Shown here: one piece after another, positions 15,682 to 24,655 of the stretch
Layout: every line of letters starts with the position of its first letter
Position numbering within the stretch: position 1 is the stretch's first letter
Assembly (NCBI RefSeq): GCF_900312975.1
Contig: NZ_LT990039.1
Span: 1,488,001 to 1,552,000, forward strand
DNA from: Massilistercora timonensis
GTDB taxonomy: Bacteria > Bacillota > Clostridia > Lachnospirales > Lachnospiraceae
Direction of reading: 5' to 3'
Length of the DNA: 64,000 nt
Notes under the pieces: model-generated
The model's input: the letters and a program-made list of their open reading frames with translations, nothing else
Databases searched by the model: none
What the model was told of the DNA's origin: nothing
Program-made: the position numbers and the translations under genes

Positions 15682-16587
15682 ATGCCGCAATATATTTTGC
15701 AAACAAAAGAATTGTGTAAAGAATTTGCTCATACCGCTGCGGTCAATCGTGTTAGCATGAATATTCAGCAAGGCGATATATACGGCTTCATTGGTGAAAA
15801 TGGGGCGGGAAAAACAACTTTTATGCGTATGGTTGCAGGACTTGCATCACCCACATCTGGCACAATCAGGTTATTTGGGCAGGAAAATTTGCAGGCCGGA
15901 AGGCACCATATTGGTTGCACGATTGAAAATCCCGCTCTGTATAAAAATATGACCGCAAGAGAAAATCTTGAAATCTTCCGTCATGCTTTCGGTGTAAAAA
16001 ATACCAAAAGTACAGACAAAGTATTGTCTCTCATGGGGTTGGCGGACACCGGAAGAAAGCGTGTCGGAGATTTTTCGTTGGGCATGAAACAACGCTTGGC
16101 GATTGCAGTTGCCCTTTTGGGCAATCCTCAGTTCTTGATTTTGGACGAGCCAATTAACGGGTTAGACCCTGTTGGAATACAAGAGCTGCGTAATTTGTTC
16201 GTGCAGTTAAACCGAGAGCAAAATATAACGCTTTTGATTTCAAGTCACATTTTAGGCGAATTATCCAAAATAGCTACCAGATATGGGATTATTCACAAAG
16301 GTTCTCTTGTTTCAGAATTGTCCACAGATGATTTAATGGCTCAATGCGAGCGACACTTGATCATCCGAACTGACTGTGCTGATAAGGCAATCAATGTTCT
16401 ACAAGCACAGTTGGGCATTACGAAATATAAAATTTTGACACCATATACAATTTCCTTAAAGGAGTATGTTGGACAATCAGAAGTTGTCAATAAGACTTTA
16501 ATACAGAATGGCCTTGTTCTTTTCGAGTCAACAATCTATGAGGATAGTTTGGAGGATTACTTTAATTCGATTATAGTGAGGAGGTGA
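15682..16587 (+). CDS. ABC transporter ATP-binding protein (BcrA/lantibiotic-immunity type)
   Basis: 301 aa, ATG at 15682 after AGGAAAGGAAG; an adjacent TTG at 15679 is less likely. Walker A GENGAGKTT, signature FSLGMKQRLAIAVALLG and Walker B FLILDEPINGLDP are intact. The C-terminal extension is typical of BcrA/NisF-like ATPases. It overlaps the permease ribosome site. It should power export or immunity to a peptide antibiotic together with the 16593 permease. Confidence 0.93.
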   Translation: MPQYILQTKELCKEFAHTAAVNRVSMNIQQGDIYGFIGENGAGKTTFMRMVAGLASPTSGTIRLFGQENLQAGRHHIGCTIENPALYKNMTARENLEIFRHAFGVKNTKSTDKVLSLMGLADTGRKRVGDFSLGMKQRLAIAVALLGNPQFLILDEPINGLDPVGIQELRNLFVQLNREQNITLLISSHILGELSKIATRYGIIHKGSLVSELSTDDLMAQCERHLIIRTDCADKAINVLQAQLGITKYKILTPYTISLKEYVGQSEVVNKTLIQNGLVLFESTIYEDSLEDYFNSIIVRR

Positions 16588-16592
16588 GAAAA

Positions 16593-17342
16593 ATGACTAA
16601 TCTGCTGCGGTCCCAGATTTACAAATTATTTCACAATATGATATTTTGGGCGGGGGCTGCCTTAACTATTTGCTCGGTACTGTTTTATGCTGTGTTTGAG
16701 AGCATGAAAGCCGAAACAGTTGCTAACGGAATGCCTCTATTCCAGTATTATAGTATCCTATTCCAGAATTACAGCACTGGGCTTCCCGTTTTGATTTTCT
16801 GTGTGGTATTTGCTTCGGATGATTTTATGAGTGGCGCTGTTCATTACTATATTTCAAAAGGAATTTCGAGAATTCAATACTATTTGTCCAAAATGATAAC
16901 TTGTGCATTTGCTGCCACTCTATATGTTGTAATTGCGGGTATAAGCGGAACTATAATCAGTCAAATACTTTGGCATAATCTTGATGGATTACTTCAAATA
17001 AATACATTACAGTTGTTATTTTTCTTCTTTAGCCAAATCATACTCCATGCCTCTTATGCGAGCTTTCTGGTGTTTACCTGTTTCTTGTTTAGGAGCAGCG
17101 TAATTTCCAGTGTAGTAAATATGTTTTTACTGATTTTTGGATTTTACATTGTTCATCGTATTGAAGATGCAATCTGGAACAGTTATGTGATTTCGATGTA
17201 TTGGCCGGTAGCAATGTTCCAAAGAGTGCAAGTAATGACGGTGGCCGAATGGTTTTCTGTTGTCGCAGCTATTTTTGTAATACACGGAGTGCTGTTGACT
17301 TGTATTGGAATTATCATTATGAAAAAACGAGATATAAAATAA
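16593..17342 (+). CDS. ABC-2-type permease, partner of 15682 ATPase
   Basis: 249 aa from the ATG at 16593, which has AGGAGG eight bases upstream; a GTG at 16584 overlaps that site. Six hydrophobic segments can be counted (around 18-35, 55-78, 100-125, 140-165, 172-190, 220-242), the usual plan of lantibiotic-immunity permeases. It is the last gene of the transporter operon. Confidence 0.88.
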   Translation: MTNLLRSQIYKLFHNMIFWAGAALTICSVLFYAVFESMKAETVANGMPLFQYYSILFQNYSTGLPVLIFCVVFASDDFMSGAVHYYISKGISRIQYYLSKMITCAFAATLYVVIAGISGTIISQILWHNLDGLLQINTLQLLFFFFSQIILHASYASFLVFTCFLFRSSVISSVVNMFLLIFGFYIVHRIEDAIWNSYVISMYWPVAMFQRVQVMTVAEWFSVVAAIFVIHGVLLTCIGIIIMKKRDIK

Positions 17343-17354
17343 GCAATCTGCCGG

Positions 17355-17382
17355 ACGACGGCAAAAGAAAAAAAGCCGTCGT
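17355..17382 (+). terminator. Hairpin after the ABC permease
   Basis: ACGACGGC/GCCGTCGT, 8 bp, with an A-rich 12-nt loop. The T-run is missing on the plus strand, so termination strength is uncertain. Confidence 0.5.
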
Positions 17383-17521
17383 ACAATAATCCTACAGATT
17401 CCGGCAAAAATGCGGAGAACTGCATATGGGAAATAAATATGGTGGAACGTGGGGGATGAAGCATGGATAAAGAAAAAACCGTAATATTTCTGGCGGCGGG
17501 GGGAAGTGGTACGAAACAGGT

Positions 17522-17932
17522 ATGATTGAACTGGTACTTCGCACGACAGAAAGTTCCGGTCTGGTGAAGGAACAGATCCTGGCAAGGCTGGATGGAGGTC
17601 AGGCATTGCCGGATGCAGATCCAATCCTTGAGTATTCCGGACTTTGTATTGATTCACTCCGCCACCAGGCGTCATATCAGGGGCAAGAAATTTCTCTGAC
17701 AGAGAATTACGAATTTCACACCCTGGCGTACCTTGCCAGTCAGCCGGGTAGAGTCTACACGAAAGAGCAGATTTATCGGGCAGTCTGGAAAGAAGAGCCG
17801 GTGGATGTAAGCAGTGCCGTGTTCTGTGTTATTGCAAATATCCGTCAGAAGGTGAGAAAGGTTACAAAGAAAGAATATATCCAGACGGTGTGGGGAGTTG
17901 GATACAAGTTTGTAGATGTCCCAGGGGAGTGA
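17522..17932 (+). CDS. Receiver-less OmpR-type winged-helix regulator, copy A
   Basis: 136 aa. The C-terminal 90 residues form a Trans_reg_C winged helix (EFHTLAYLASQPGRVYTKEQ, SSAVFCVIANIRQKVRKVTK, GVGYKFV). The first 45 residues are not a receiver domain and contain no phosphorylation site. A short frame at 17463-17525 ends in TATGA overlapping the ATG, which suggests coupled translation. A paralogue at 21504 shares its last 89 nt exactly. The two bracket the sigma/ABC cassette, so this may be a recombination target as much as a regulator. Confidence 0.85.
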   Translation: MIELVLRTTESSGLVKEQILARLDGGQALPDADPILEYSGLCIDSLRHQASYQGQEISLTENYEFHTLAYLASQPGRVYTKEQIYRAVWKEEPVDVSSAVFCVIANIRQKVRKVTKKEYIQTVWGVGYKFVDVPGE

Positions 17933-17946
17933 GCCCCTGGGATTTT
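17759..17946 (+). repeat. Direct repeat, left copy, flanking the sigma/ABC cassette
   Basis: Collinear with 21747-21934 at a constant offset of 3988 bp, no indels. The last 89 nt (17858-17946, including stop codon and terminator) are identical. Identity falls off further 5'. Confidence 0.92.
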
Positions 17947-17947
17947 T
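17920..17947 (+). terminator. Terminator overlapping the stop of regulator copy A
   Basis: CCCAGGGG/CCCCTGGG 8-bp stem with AGTGAG loop, then ATTTTT. The loop holds the TGA stop codon. Confidence 0.88.
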
Positions 17948-18058
17948 CTACAAAAAATAAAAAAATTGATTAAAAGTTGCTTTTTTCTTGTTTTCAAACG
18001 TTATACCTTATAAAAGGGAGTAAACGAGAACAAGATAGATGAAACTAGGAGAATTTTT

Positions 18059-18562
18059 GTGTTTGAAAAAAAGCTTGTGAAAAAACTTATCTTCGATGAG
18101 GGTGAGATAGAGACGTTAATACAAGAAAACTATAAATGTATATATAGATATTGTTTTTATCATGTGAGAAATAGGGAGGTGGCTCAAGATATTACTCAGG
18201 ATGTGTTTTTAAAGTTCATAAAGGAAATAGATAGATATAAAGAATATGGTAGGCTGAAGAACTATTTATATGTTATTGCAAAAAATTCTATCAGGGATTA
18301 CATCCGTAAAACCCAAAATGTGAATTTGAAATTAGTGGAAGAAGAATATGATGATGGCGGCATAGATAAAAAGTTAATGCAAATGAGCATATGGGAAGCA
18401 TTGGACTCTTTGGATGATTTAGACAAGGAAATAATTATTTTGAGATATTATCAGGAACTCAGAATTAAAGATATTTCTCAGATAATAGATATTCCTGCAT
18501 CCACTGTTCGATATAAATTGAAAAATGCTGAAAAAGCGTTGAAAAATAGATTGGAGTTATGA
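18059..18562 (+). CDS. ECF-type RNA polymerase sigma factor
   Basis: 167 aa, GTG start at 18059 with AGGAG seven bases upstream. Region 2 (YRYCFYHVRNREVAQDITQD, VFLKFI) and region 4 (LRYYQELRIKDISQIIDIPA, STVRYKLKNAEKAL) are clear. The next gene, a membrane protein starting 4 bp downstream, may be its anti-sigma factor, and the ABC transporter that follows is the likely target. The AT-rich composition differs from the conjugation backbone. Confidence 0.92.
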   Translation: MFEKKLVKKLIFDEGEIETLIQENYKCIYRYCFYHVRNREVAQDITQDVFLKFIKEIDRYKEYGRLKNYLYVIAKNSIRDYIRKTQNVNLKLVEEEYDDGGIDKKLMQMSIWEALDSLDDLDKEIIILRYYQELRIKDISQIIDIPASTVRYKLKNAEKALKNRLEL

Positions 18563-18565
18563 AAT

Positions 18566-19336
18566 ATGATAGATAAACGGTTAATGAAAGAACTGGGAAA
18601 AATAGAGGTGCCTTTATACGACATCCGGAAATATGAAGAAACTATTATGAAGGCTAAAGCAGTAAAATTGCATCCAGAAAAACAACGGATGTGTAATAAA
18701 GAATTTTTTATAAACCAGTTACGATTTATTAAAAAGAAAACATGGTTTCTAAAGTTTATTATTTCTATCATGATCTTATATGTAATTAGCACTGAACAAA
18801 TTGATATTAGCGGTTGGACATGGACCTTGATCGCAGTATCTGGTCCTGCGCTATGTTTAATTAATGCGAATGAGATATGTAACATATTTCAGCCAGGAAT
18901 GGTAGAAATACAAATGACAGCCAAAAACTCATTTGGCAAAGTGCTTATGGTTCGTTTGATAACATTCGGATCATTTGATTTAATTTTTTTTGTATGTATG
19001 GCGTTAGGAATGTCTATATTTAAAAAAACTATAATTTGGCAGGTAATACTATATGGATTAGTGCCTTATATCATTATGTGTTTTGGATGCATGATAATTT
19101 TAAATAGGTGCAGGGAGGAGAATATTTCGCTGTATTCTTTAACCTGGGGAGTATGTTTAAATTGTATAATTATAATTTCCAAAATATCGGATATAAGAAT
19201 ATACCAGGCATCTTACTTTAATATGTGGCTAGGCATAGGGCTAATAGCTTTGGGGGGCACGATAATAGAGTTACACAGACTTTTTAAAAAGACAGGAGGA
19301 AATCTGGATGAAATTAGCTATGGAACATCTGTCTAA
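18566..19336 (+). CDS. Polytopic membrane protein, candidate anti-sigma factor
   Basis: 256 aa. A cytoplasmic N-terminal region of about 65 residues precedes five or six TM segments (around 66-82, 90-110, 128-148, 155-175, 185-203, 218-235). It starts 4 bp after the ECF sigma stop and overlaps the ATPase start. That layout fits an anti-sigma factor sensing envelope stress or a peptide. I see no zinc-binding anti-sigma motif. A permease subunit is the alternative. Confidence 0.75.
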   Translation: MIDKRLMKELGKIEVPLYDIRKYEETIMKAKAVKLHPEKQRMCNKEFFINQLRFIKKKTWFLKFIISIMILYVISTEQIDISGWTWTLIAVSGPALCLINANEICNIFQPGMVEIQMTAKNSFGKVLMVRLITFGSFDLIFFVCMALGMSIFKKTIIWQVILYGLVPYIIMCFGCMIILNRCREENISLYSLTWGVCLNCIIIISKISDIRIYQASYFNMWLGIGLIALGGTIIELHRLFKKTGGNLDEISYGTSV

Positions 19337-20192
19337 ACAATTTAAAAATAAAATTGCGGTAAAACAGATTGATACGGTATTAACAGAAGGAGTATATGGG
19401 TTTTTAGGTGCCAATGGCGCAGGAAAAACAACGCTTTTACAAATGATCTGCGGAATTATTGAACCTACATCTGGAGAAGTTAAAGTAAACGGTGAAAATA
19501 ATTTACAGATGGGAGAGCGGTTTCGGGATTTATTGGGATATTTACCGCAGGAGTTTGGATATACGCCAGGTTTTACAGCGCAGGATTTTATGCTCTATAT
19601 TGCTTCGATTAAAGGTTTGCAGCCGAAATATGCAAAGAGAAGAACAAGAGAACTATTAAGGCTGGTTAATTTAGAGAAAGAGGCAGATAGGAAAATCAGA
19701 ACTTTTTCAGGAGGGATGAAGCGACGATTGGGTATTGCTCAAGCTCTGTTAAATGATCCTAAAATTTTAATTTTAGATGAACCGACTGCAGGGTTAGATC
19801 CAAAAGAACGTGCGTATTTCCGAAATATAATATCTGAAATGTCAAAAGATAAAATTATCATTATATCGACACATATTGTATCGGATATAGAATATATTTC
19901 TGATCAGGTACTGGTGATGAAAAAAGGAAGCTTTATCTTGCAGGGAACACCAGAAGAGCTACTTGATAAAGTGAAAGGAGAGGTGTGGTCCTGCCATATT
20001 CCAAATAAAGACTGGACAAGATTTGAAGCGCAGTTTTGTATAGCAAATTCACATGCATTAGCGAATTATGTTGATGCCAGAATTGTGTCTTTAGAAGCTC
20101 CAATTGAGGGGGCTATTAATGTTGAACCAACTTTGGAGGATTTGTATTTAAAGTATTTTTCGGATGAGATGGAAGTAGGTGACAGAAATTAA
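19308..20192 (+). CDS. ABC transporter ATP-binding protein of the ECF cassette
   Basis: 294 aa starting MKLAMEHLSKQFKN; AGGAGG lies upstream, inside the previous gene's 3' end. Walker A GANGAGKTT, signature FSGGMKRRLGIAQALL and Walker B ILILDEPTAGLDP are intact. The stop overlaps the permease start. The C-terminal tail is of the BcrA type. Confidence 0.93.
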   Translation: MKLAMEHLSKQFKNKIAVKQIDTVLTEGVYGFLGANGAGKTTLLQMICGIIEPTSGEVKVNGENNLQMGERFRDLLGYLPQEFGYTPGFTAQDFMLYIASIKGLQPKYAKRRTRELLRLVNLEKEADRKIRTFSGGMKRRLGIAQALLNDPKILILDEPTAGLDPKERAYFRNIISEMSKDKIIIISTHIVSDIEYISDQVLVMKKGSFILQGTPEELLDKVKGEVWSCHIPNKDWTRFEAQFCIANSHALANYVDARIVSLEAPIEGAINVEPTLEDLYLKYFSDEMEVGDRN

Positions 20193-21427
20193 TGGGTGGA
20201 ATGATTAAATATGAATGGAAAAAGATATGGAAAAGCAGACTAACACAAATATCAGTTATAGGATGTTGTTTATTTTTGATTTTTTGTGTTTATTCAAGCA
20301 TTATTCAAATTACTGCAATAGATCAAAATGGCCAGACTGTAAGTGGAATGCAAGCTGTTGAAGTTTTGAAAGATACTCAGCAGCGGCAAGAATTAACACA
20401 GGATAGAGTGAATGAAATTGTAAATCAGTATTTAGAGTACGCTAATAACCCTGATACTAATTCCAATAACGAAGCGTACCATTACTTGTCTGAAGAAAAA
20501 TATAGAACTTTTTATCAATCCAACAGAGAGTTACTGAGTTTGATTTCAAATGTATATAAGGAACCCGGCAGTAGTACGGACATAAAGGATGTTTTTGAGG
20601 AAAATGTCGGTAAAGATTTTATACAAGCACGTCTTGAGAGAGACCAGAAATATATTCAATCAAGAGAAGAGCGAGGCCAGCTTATGCCTGTTGAAGCAGA
20701 TTATTGGGAGCGTGAAGTGGAAAAAATACCGGAATATCAATATGGTTATCACAAAGGCTGGGACATGATTTTAGATGCACTGACATGGCCTGTTCTGATT
20801 ATGATGATTATTTGCATCGGAATCGCACCGATTTTTTCCGGGGAATATCAATCAAAATGCGACTCGCTAATACTATGTATGAAATATGGAAAAAGCAAAT
20901 TGATTTTTGCCAAAATCATTACAGTGTGGCTATTTACGACCTGTGTATACTGGGGAATTACGTTAATTTATTCAGCAGTATATCTTGGCCTTCTAGGAGC
21001 TGATGGAGCAGCCCTACCAATCCAATTAAAATATCCTGCAGTATCCGTGGGATATCATTTAACAATGGGAGAGGCAGTTATTTATGCATTGGTTTTAGCA
21101 TATTTCTTTACTCTGGGGATAGTGGGAATAACGCTTTTAATGTCTGCATTACTAAAAAACACATATGGAGTTATTATTATTGCTTTTCTTTTAATAATCA
21201 TCCCCACCTTTTTATCACCAGATACCGGAGGATATACTTGGAGTCGTATATTGTCTTTATTCCCATCCAAAATTGCAGATTTCTCTTTCCAGTCCTATAC
21301 TGCCTACAGTATAGGAAATGTGGTAATAAGGTGGCCAGATATGGCAATGATAGTAAACGGCGCCGGAGCTGTTATATTTTCTGCGATGAGTTATTGGATT
21401 TTTAGAAAACACCAAGTTAATAAATAA
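20192..21427 (+). CDS. ABC-2-type permease of the ECF cassette
   Basis: 411 aa. TM1 at about 20-37, then a large extracytoplasmic domain (roughly 40-190, rich in Gln, Glu and Arg), then five TM segments in the C-terminal half. This NatB/YhaP-like plan is common for permeases that expel or sense peptides. Its start overlaps the ATPase stop (TAATG). Confidence 0.88.
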   Translation: MGGMIKYEWKKIWKSRLTQISVIGCCLFLIFCVYSSIIQITAIDQNGQTVSGMQAVEVLKDTQQRQELTQDRVNEIVNQYLEYANNPDTNSNNEAYHYLSEEKYRTFYQSNRELLSLISNVYKEPGSSTDIKDVFEENVGKDFIQARLERDQKYIQSREERGQLMPVEADYWEREVEKIPEYQYGYHKGWDMILDALTWPVLIMMIICIGIAPIFSGEYQSKCDSLILCMKYGKSKLIFAKIITVWLFTTCVYWGITLIYSAVYLGLLGADGAALPIQLKYPAVSVGYHLTMGEAVIYALVLAYFFTLGIVGITLLMSALLKNTYGVIIIAFLLIIIPTFLSPDTGGYTWSRILSLFPSKIADFSFQSYTAYSIGNVVIRWPDMAMIVNGAGAVIFSAMSYWIFRKHQVNK

Positions 21428-21503
21428 GTTGTAGATGATGAATATAAGCCGATAACTGAAATAATATGTCGTTAATTTGTAGTCATTTGAAAGCTGGTGA
21501 GAG

Positions 21504-21920
21504 ATGAGGCAAATTGAAATCATCCTCCGTACCACGGATCCAGCTGGAAAGGTGACAGAGCAGATCCTGGCAAAATTCGATACAGAGAAGCCAGCGACAG
21601 AGAGTGATGAGGTTCTTCAGTATTCCGGTCTTCGCATAGATCCAGACAAGCACCAGGTTTCTTACCAGGGGAGCGTGCTTCCGTTGACGGAAACGTATGA
21701 ATTTCAGACACTGGTTTATCTCTCCAGTCAGCCAGGAAGAGTTTTCACGAAAGAGCAGATTTACCAGGCAGTCTGGAAGGAGGAGCCGGTGGATGTAAGC
21801 AGTGCGGTATTCTGTGTCATTGCAAATATCCGCCAGAAGTTGCGGAAGGTTACAAAGAAAGAATATATCCAGACGGTGTGGGGAGTTGGATACAAGTTTG
21901 TAGATGTCCCAGGGGAGTGA
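21504..21920 (+). CDS. Receiver-less OmpR-type winged-helix regulator, copy B
   Basis: 138 aa, clearly homologous to 17522-17932 along its whole length, with an identical last third. The start MRQIEIILRTTDP follows AAGCTGGTGAGAG. As in copy A there is no receiver domain. The duplication brackets 18.0-21.4 kb. Either copy could be the original, and homologous recombination between them would delete the whole cassette. Confidence 0.86.
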   Translation: MRQIEIILRTTDPAGKVTEQILAKFDTEKPATESDEVLQYSGLRIDPDKHQVSYQGSVLPLTETYEFQTLVYLSSQPGRVFTKEQIYQAVWKEEPVDVSSAVFCVIANIRQKLRKVTKKEYIQTVWGVGYKFVDVPGE

Positions 21921-21934
21921 GCCCCTGGGATTTT
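21747..21934 (+). repeat. Direct repeat, right copy, flanking the sigma/ABC cassette
   Basis: Partner of 17759-17946; 21846-21934 is identical to 17858-17946. Confidence 0.92.
21908..21934 (+). terminator. Terminator overlapping the stop of regulator copy B
   Basis: Same CCCAGGGG/CCCCTGGG stem as at 17920, followed by ATTTT. Confidence 0.85.
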
Positions 21935-22009
21935 CTAATAGTATAGTAATTAGGGTGTATTTTTGATATTATGAATAGCAAAGGATTACAATTTGAGGAG
22001 ATATTGCGT

Positions 22010-22828
22010 ATGCAGATATTTTATGGAGAGAAAGATATAGATTATAACAACCCAAATGGATATGCTTTTCTTAACTGGCGTTTCGATGATTCTATGGGAG
22101 GTAATAATAAAGAAAATCCATTTCAAGGAATTAGTGATAATTTTGAAATGGGGAAAGCATACATGGCAAATGCCGTCATAGCCTTATATTCTATTATATA
22201 TAGCCATAACCCTCAAAATATGGCAGATACAATGGTGTTCCCTGTTTTATTTAGTGTGTGGCATGGAGTGGAATTATGGCTGAAAAGTAGTATCTATGCG
22301 ATAAGTTTGATAACTAATACGGAGACTAAAATGAATCAAAATCATAATATTAAGGATTATTTAGATGCATTACGAGAAAGATTAAGCGAATTAAATATGA
22401 ATTCTACAGAAAAAATGGCATTATCAGAAGTGGTAGAATTAGTTGAAGAGTTCAAACGTGTAGATGCTCGTTTTGATTTTGCAAGATATTCATTTGATAG
22501 AAAAGGAAATTATCAATTTTATAATGCTCCTGTTGGAGATGACAAACAATGGCAAAAGGGGTTAGCGACTGATATACAAGCGGTGCCAAATACGTGTATT
22601 AAACTGGATTCATTATTTAATCTGATTTTAGGGATTACAGATCATTTTCGAGATTTTGTGGAATATTTAATATTGGTTATTACAGAAGGTGGAAAATTGT
22701 CAGATGATTATTATGAGGCACACATAAAAATTTGCAAGAATTTTGAAAAAAAGTTAGATGATAAGATTGAGGATGAACCCGATCCTCTGAGACAAATTAT
22801 ACGAGCAATTAATTTATACATCTTGTGA
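22010..22828 (+). CDS. Hypothetical protein, HEPN-like helical
   Basis: 272 aa from the ATG at 22010, which has GAGGAG nine bases upstream; an earlier ATG at 21971 lacks a ribosome site. Mostly helical. The segment FPVLFSVWHGVELWLKSSIY, followed by HNIKDYLDAL, resembles the helices of HEPN-type or abortive-infection proteins. A catalytic RxxxxH is not obvious. It is a single AT-rich gene at the edge of the cargo region, so a defence role is possible but unproven. Confidence 0.65.
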   Translation: MQIFYGEKDIDYNNPNGYAFLNWRFDDSMGGNNKENPFQGISDNFEMGKAYMANAVIALYSIIYSHNPQNMADTMVFPVLFSVWHGVELWLKSSIYAISLITNTETKMNQNHNIKDYLDALRERLSELNMNSTEKMALSEVVELVEEFKRVDARFDFARYSFDRKGNYQFYNAPVGDDKQWQKGLATDIQAVPNTCIKLDSLFNLILGITDHFRDFVEYLILVITEGGKLSDDYYEAHIKICKNFEKKLDDKIEDEPDPLRQIIRAINLYIL

Positions 22829-22864
22829 AAAGATAAGAGACGGTTTCGTTTCTGACGAGAAATG

Positions 22865-22900
22865 GTCCTGTACACCGGATTGATTCCAGTTGTACAGGAC
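22865..22900. terminator. Bidirectional terminator between cargo and minus-strand backbone
   Basis: Perfect 10-bp arms GTCCTGTACA and TGTACAGGAC with a 16-nt loop. On the plus strand ATTCTTTATTC follows. It lies between convergent genes. Confidence 0.75.
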
Positions 22901-22905
22901 ATTCT

Positions 22906-23343
22906 TTATTCTTTTGCAGATACTTCCATCAATTCTTCATAACCGATCAGCGCCGGATCGTGAAACGCTTTTCCTGAATTTTCTTCCAGCGTGCGTTCTT
23001 TCTTAAAATAGAGCCGATAGTTGTGTCCGGCAAGAAGCCGGGTATTTTTTTCCAGGCTGAAACGGTATTCTTTCCCGTCTGCAGTACGGAACAGCACCTG
23101 CTGGTTGCGGGTGAGGGGCGATTTCTCCCGCTTAACGCAGGTGCCTTCCAGGATCAGGTAATCCTCCGTCTTAATGGTATGATACAAAAGAAGGAAGCGG
23201 GTGATGCAGCACACTCCAAGAAGCAGGCTCATGACCAGCAGGATGGTATCCTTCTGGGACAGGGCATAAACGCATCCAAACAGGACACAGAAAAGGCCGA
23301 CTGCACAGATGGCAGCCAGCCGGGTAAATAATGGTTTCGGCAT
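22906..23343 (-). CDS. Small membrane protein with two N-terminal TM segments
   Basis: 145 aa from MPKPLFTRLAAI (ATG at 23343), with GAAAGGAG upstream; the frame to 23616 overlaps the previous gene. TM segments at about 8-25 and 29-46 are followed by a soluble beta-rich domain (DYLILEGTCVKRE, KEYRFSLEKNTRLL). It may be a membrane-anchored accessory protein. No family recognised. Confidence 0.7.
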   Translation of the reverse strand: MPKPLFTRLAAICAVGLFCVLFGCVYALSQKDTILLVMSLLLGVCCITRFLLLYHTIKTEDYLILEGTCVKREKSPLTRNQQVLFRTADGKEYRFSLEKNTRLLAGHNYRLYFKKERTLEENSGKAFHDPALIGYEELMEVSAKE

Positions 23344-23360
23344 AGGGTTCTCCTTTCGGA

Positions 23361-24044
23361 TCAAATCTTCTGGAACAGGATCTTCTGGTTCAGGTACAGG
23401 TTGCTGACCGCCTGCAGGATGGGATACTGGGCGTGGGTGATCTGCACGGTATCCGTAAGTGTGCTGCAGGTGTCTTCCGATGAGGTGTAGAGCTTCTCCA
23501 GGATATCCTCTTCCTTTTGGATCAGGATGCCCCGCTCCATACTGAGCAGCAGCTCTGCTGTGGACAGGGGCGCTTTCCCGGCAAGAACCAGGACTTCCTG
23601 CTCCGTGGGCGTACATTTTGTCTTACGCAGGAGCCGTGGGATATCTTTCAGACGTACCTGCCCTTTGGTGTAGAGCAGGAATACGCTGGTAAGCCGGGGA
23701 AGAAAACGCTCCTCAACAGGTGTGATGGTCAGCGTCCCCAAAAGCCGGTACAGGGCATCCACGGCGCTTACTCCCATCCCTTTTACCAGAAGCCCCCGCA
23801 GGAGCAGACGGTTCAGGTAATGGGACAGCGGCAGGGAGATGGACTGGCCGGAGTCTGCACAGTTCTTTTCAAACAGACGCTCCAGCTCCGGATAGGTCAG
23901 GATCTGGAAGGCCAGGCAGCTCCACACCAGAAGCTCCTCTTTGGACATCCCGTATTCCTTCTGGTTATTGATTACATGGGGGACCGGTTTCCCGTTCACA
24001 TTTACAAACTGAAGACTGCCGACTGCGGTATAGAGCGTAAGCAT
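23361..24044 (-). CDS. Hypothetical protein, second sigma-operon
   Basis: 227 aa from MLTLYTAVGSLQF (ATG at 24044) with AAAGGAGGAAC upstream. Largely helical; a winged-helix-like arrangement (EELLVWSCLAFQILTYPELE, then LLLRGLLVKG) is suggested but not certain. It lies between a sigma-like gene and a membrane-protein gene. Confidence 0.7.
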   Translation of the reverse strand: MLTLYTAVGSLQFVNVNGKPVPHVINNQKEYGMSKEELLVWSCLAFQILTYPELERLFEKNCADSGQSISLPLSHYLNRLLLRGLLVKGMGVSAVDALYRLLGTLTITPVEERFLPRLTSVFLLYTKGQVRLKDIPRLLRKTKCTPTEQEVLVLAGKAPLSTAELLLSMERGILIQKEEDILEKLYTSSEDTCSTLTDTVQITHAQYPILQAVSNLYLNQKILFQKI

Positions 24045-24064
24045 AAAAGTTCCTCCTTTATCAT

Positions 24065-24640
24065 TCAGGATAACAGAGCGCACAGCGCTGCATCCTGCTG
24101 CAAAAATCTGCGGGCTTTGCTCAGCCAGGCCCGGATATGGTTGGAAGGCACCTGGTAGTGAGCGGACAGCTCCTTGGCCGAGTAACCCTCAAGCTGGAAG
24201 CAGAGGGCCTCAATGCCTTTTTGGATGGTGCTGCACTGGGAGGCTTTGAGCGTCTCCAGATAAGCACCTGCCGCCGTATCTTTCAGTGCCAGGGGCGCTG
24301 CATCCGGCATTGCTTCCTGCTCCTGGCCAATCTGCAGGGCCGGCATAGCATCCAGCAGGTCTTCCTGCAGCGGGCAGAAAAGATCTTTTCCCCGGATTTC
24401 GTGACGCCAGGAGTCATAAATGGCATTACGGATGGCAGCTGCAGCGTATGGAGCGAAGGGTAACCCTTCCCCGCAGGAGACGGCTGCCCGGCACAGGGCC
24501 AGGTATCCGATCTGGCAAAGTTCCTGCCGCTGCTCGCTGGTTAAAGGGCTTCCGTTTGTCATTGAGCGGATGATCTTTGGGACCAGATCCATATGATCTT
24601 CCGCCAGCTGCTTCTGGGCGGGTGTCATGGGTTTTATCAT
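24065..24640 (-). CDS. Second sigma-70-like factor
   Basis: 191 aa, ATG at 24640 after GGGAGGG. Region-2-like segment (ELCQIGYLALCRAAVSCGEG, YAAAAIRNAIYDSWR) and a C-terminal HTH (LEGYSAKELSAHYQVPSNHI, RAWLSKARRFL). Distantly related to the factor at 5360-5896. Two such proteins in one element suggest stage- or module-specific transcription. The central linker is Ala/Pro-rich. It may be an activator rather than a true sigma factor. Confidence 0.75.
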   Translation of the reverse strand: MIKPMTPAQKQLAEDHMDLVPKIIRSMTNGSPLTSEQRQELCQIGYLALCRAAVSCGEGLPFAPYAAAAIRNAIYDSWRHEIRGKDLFCPLQEDLLDAMPALQIGQEQEAMPDAAPLALKDTAAGAYLETLKASQCSTIQKGIEALCFQLEGYSAKELSAHYQVPSNHIRAWLSKARRFLQQDAALCALLS

Positions 24641-24655
24641 CGCATTTCCCTCCCT

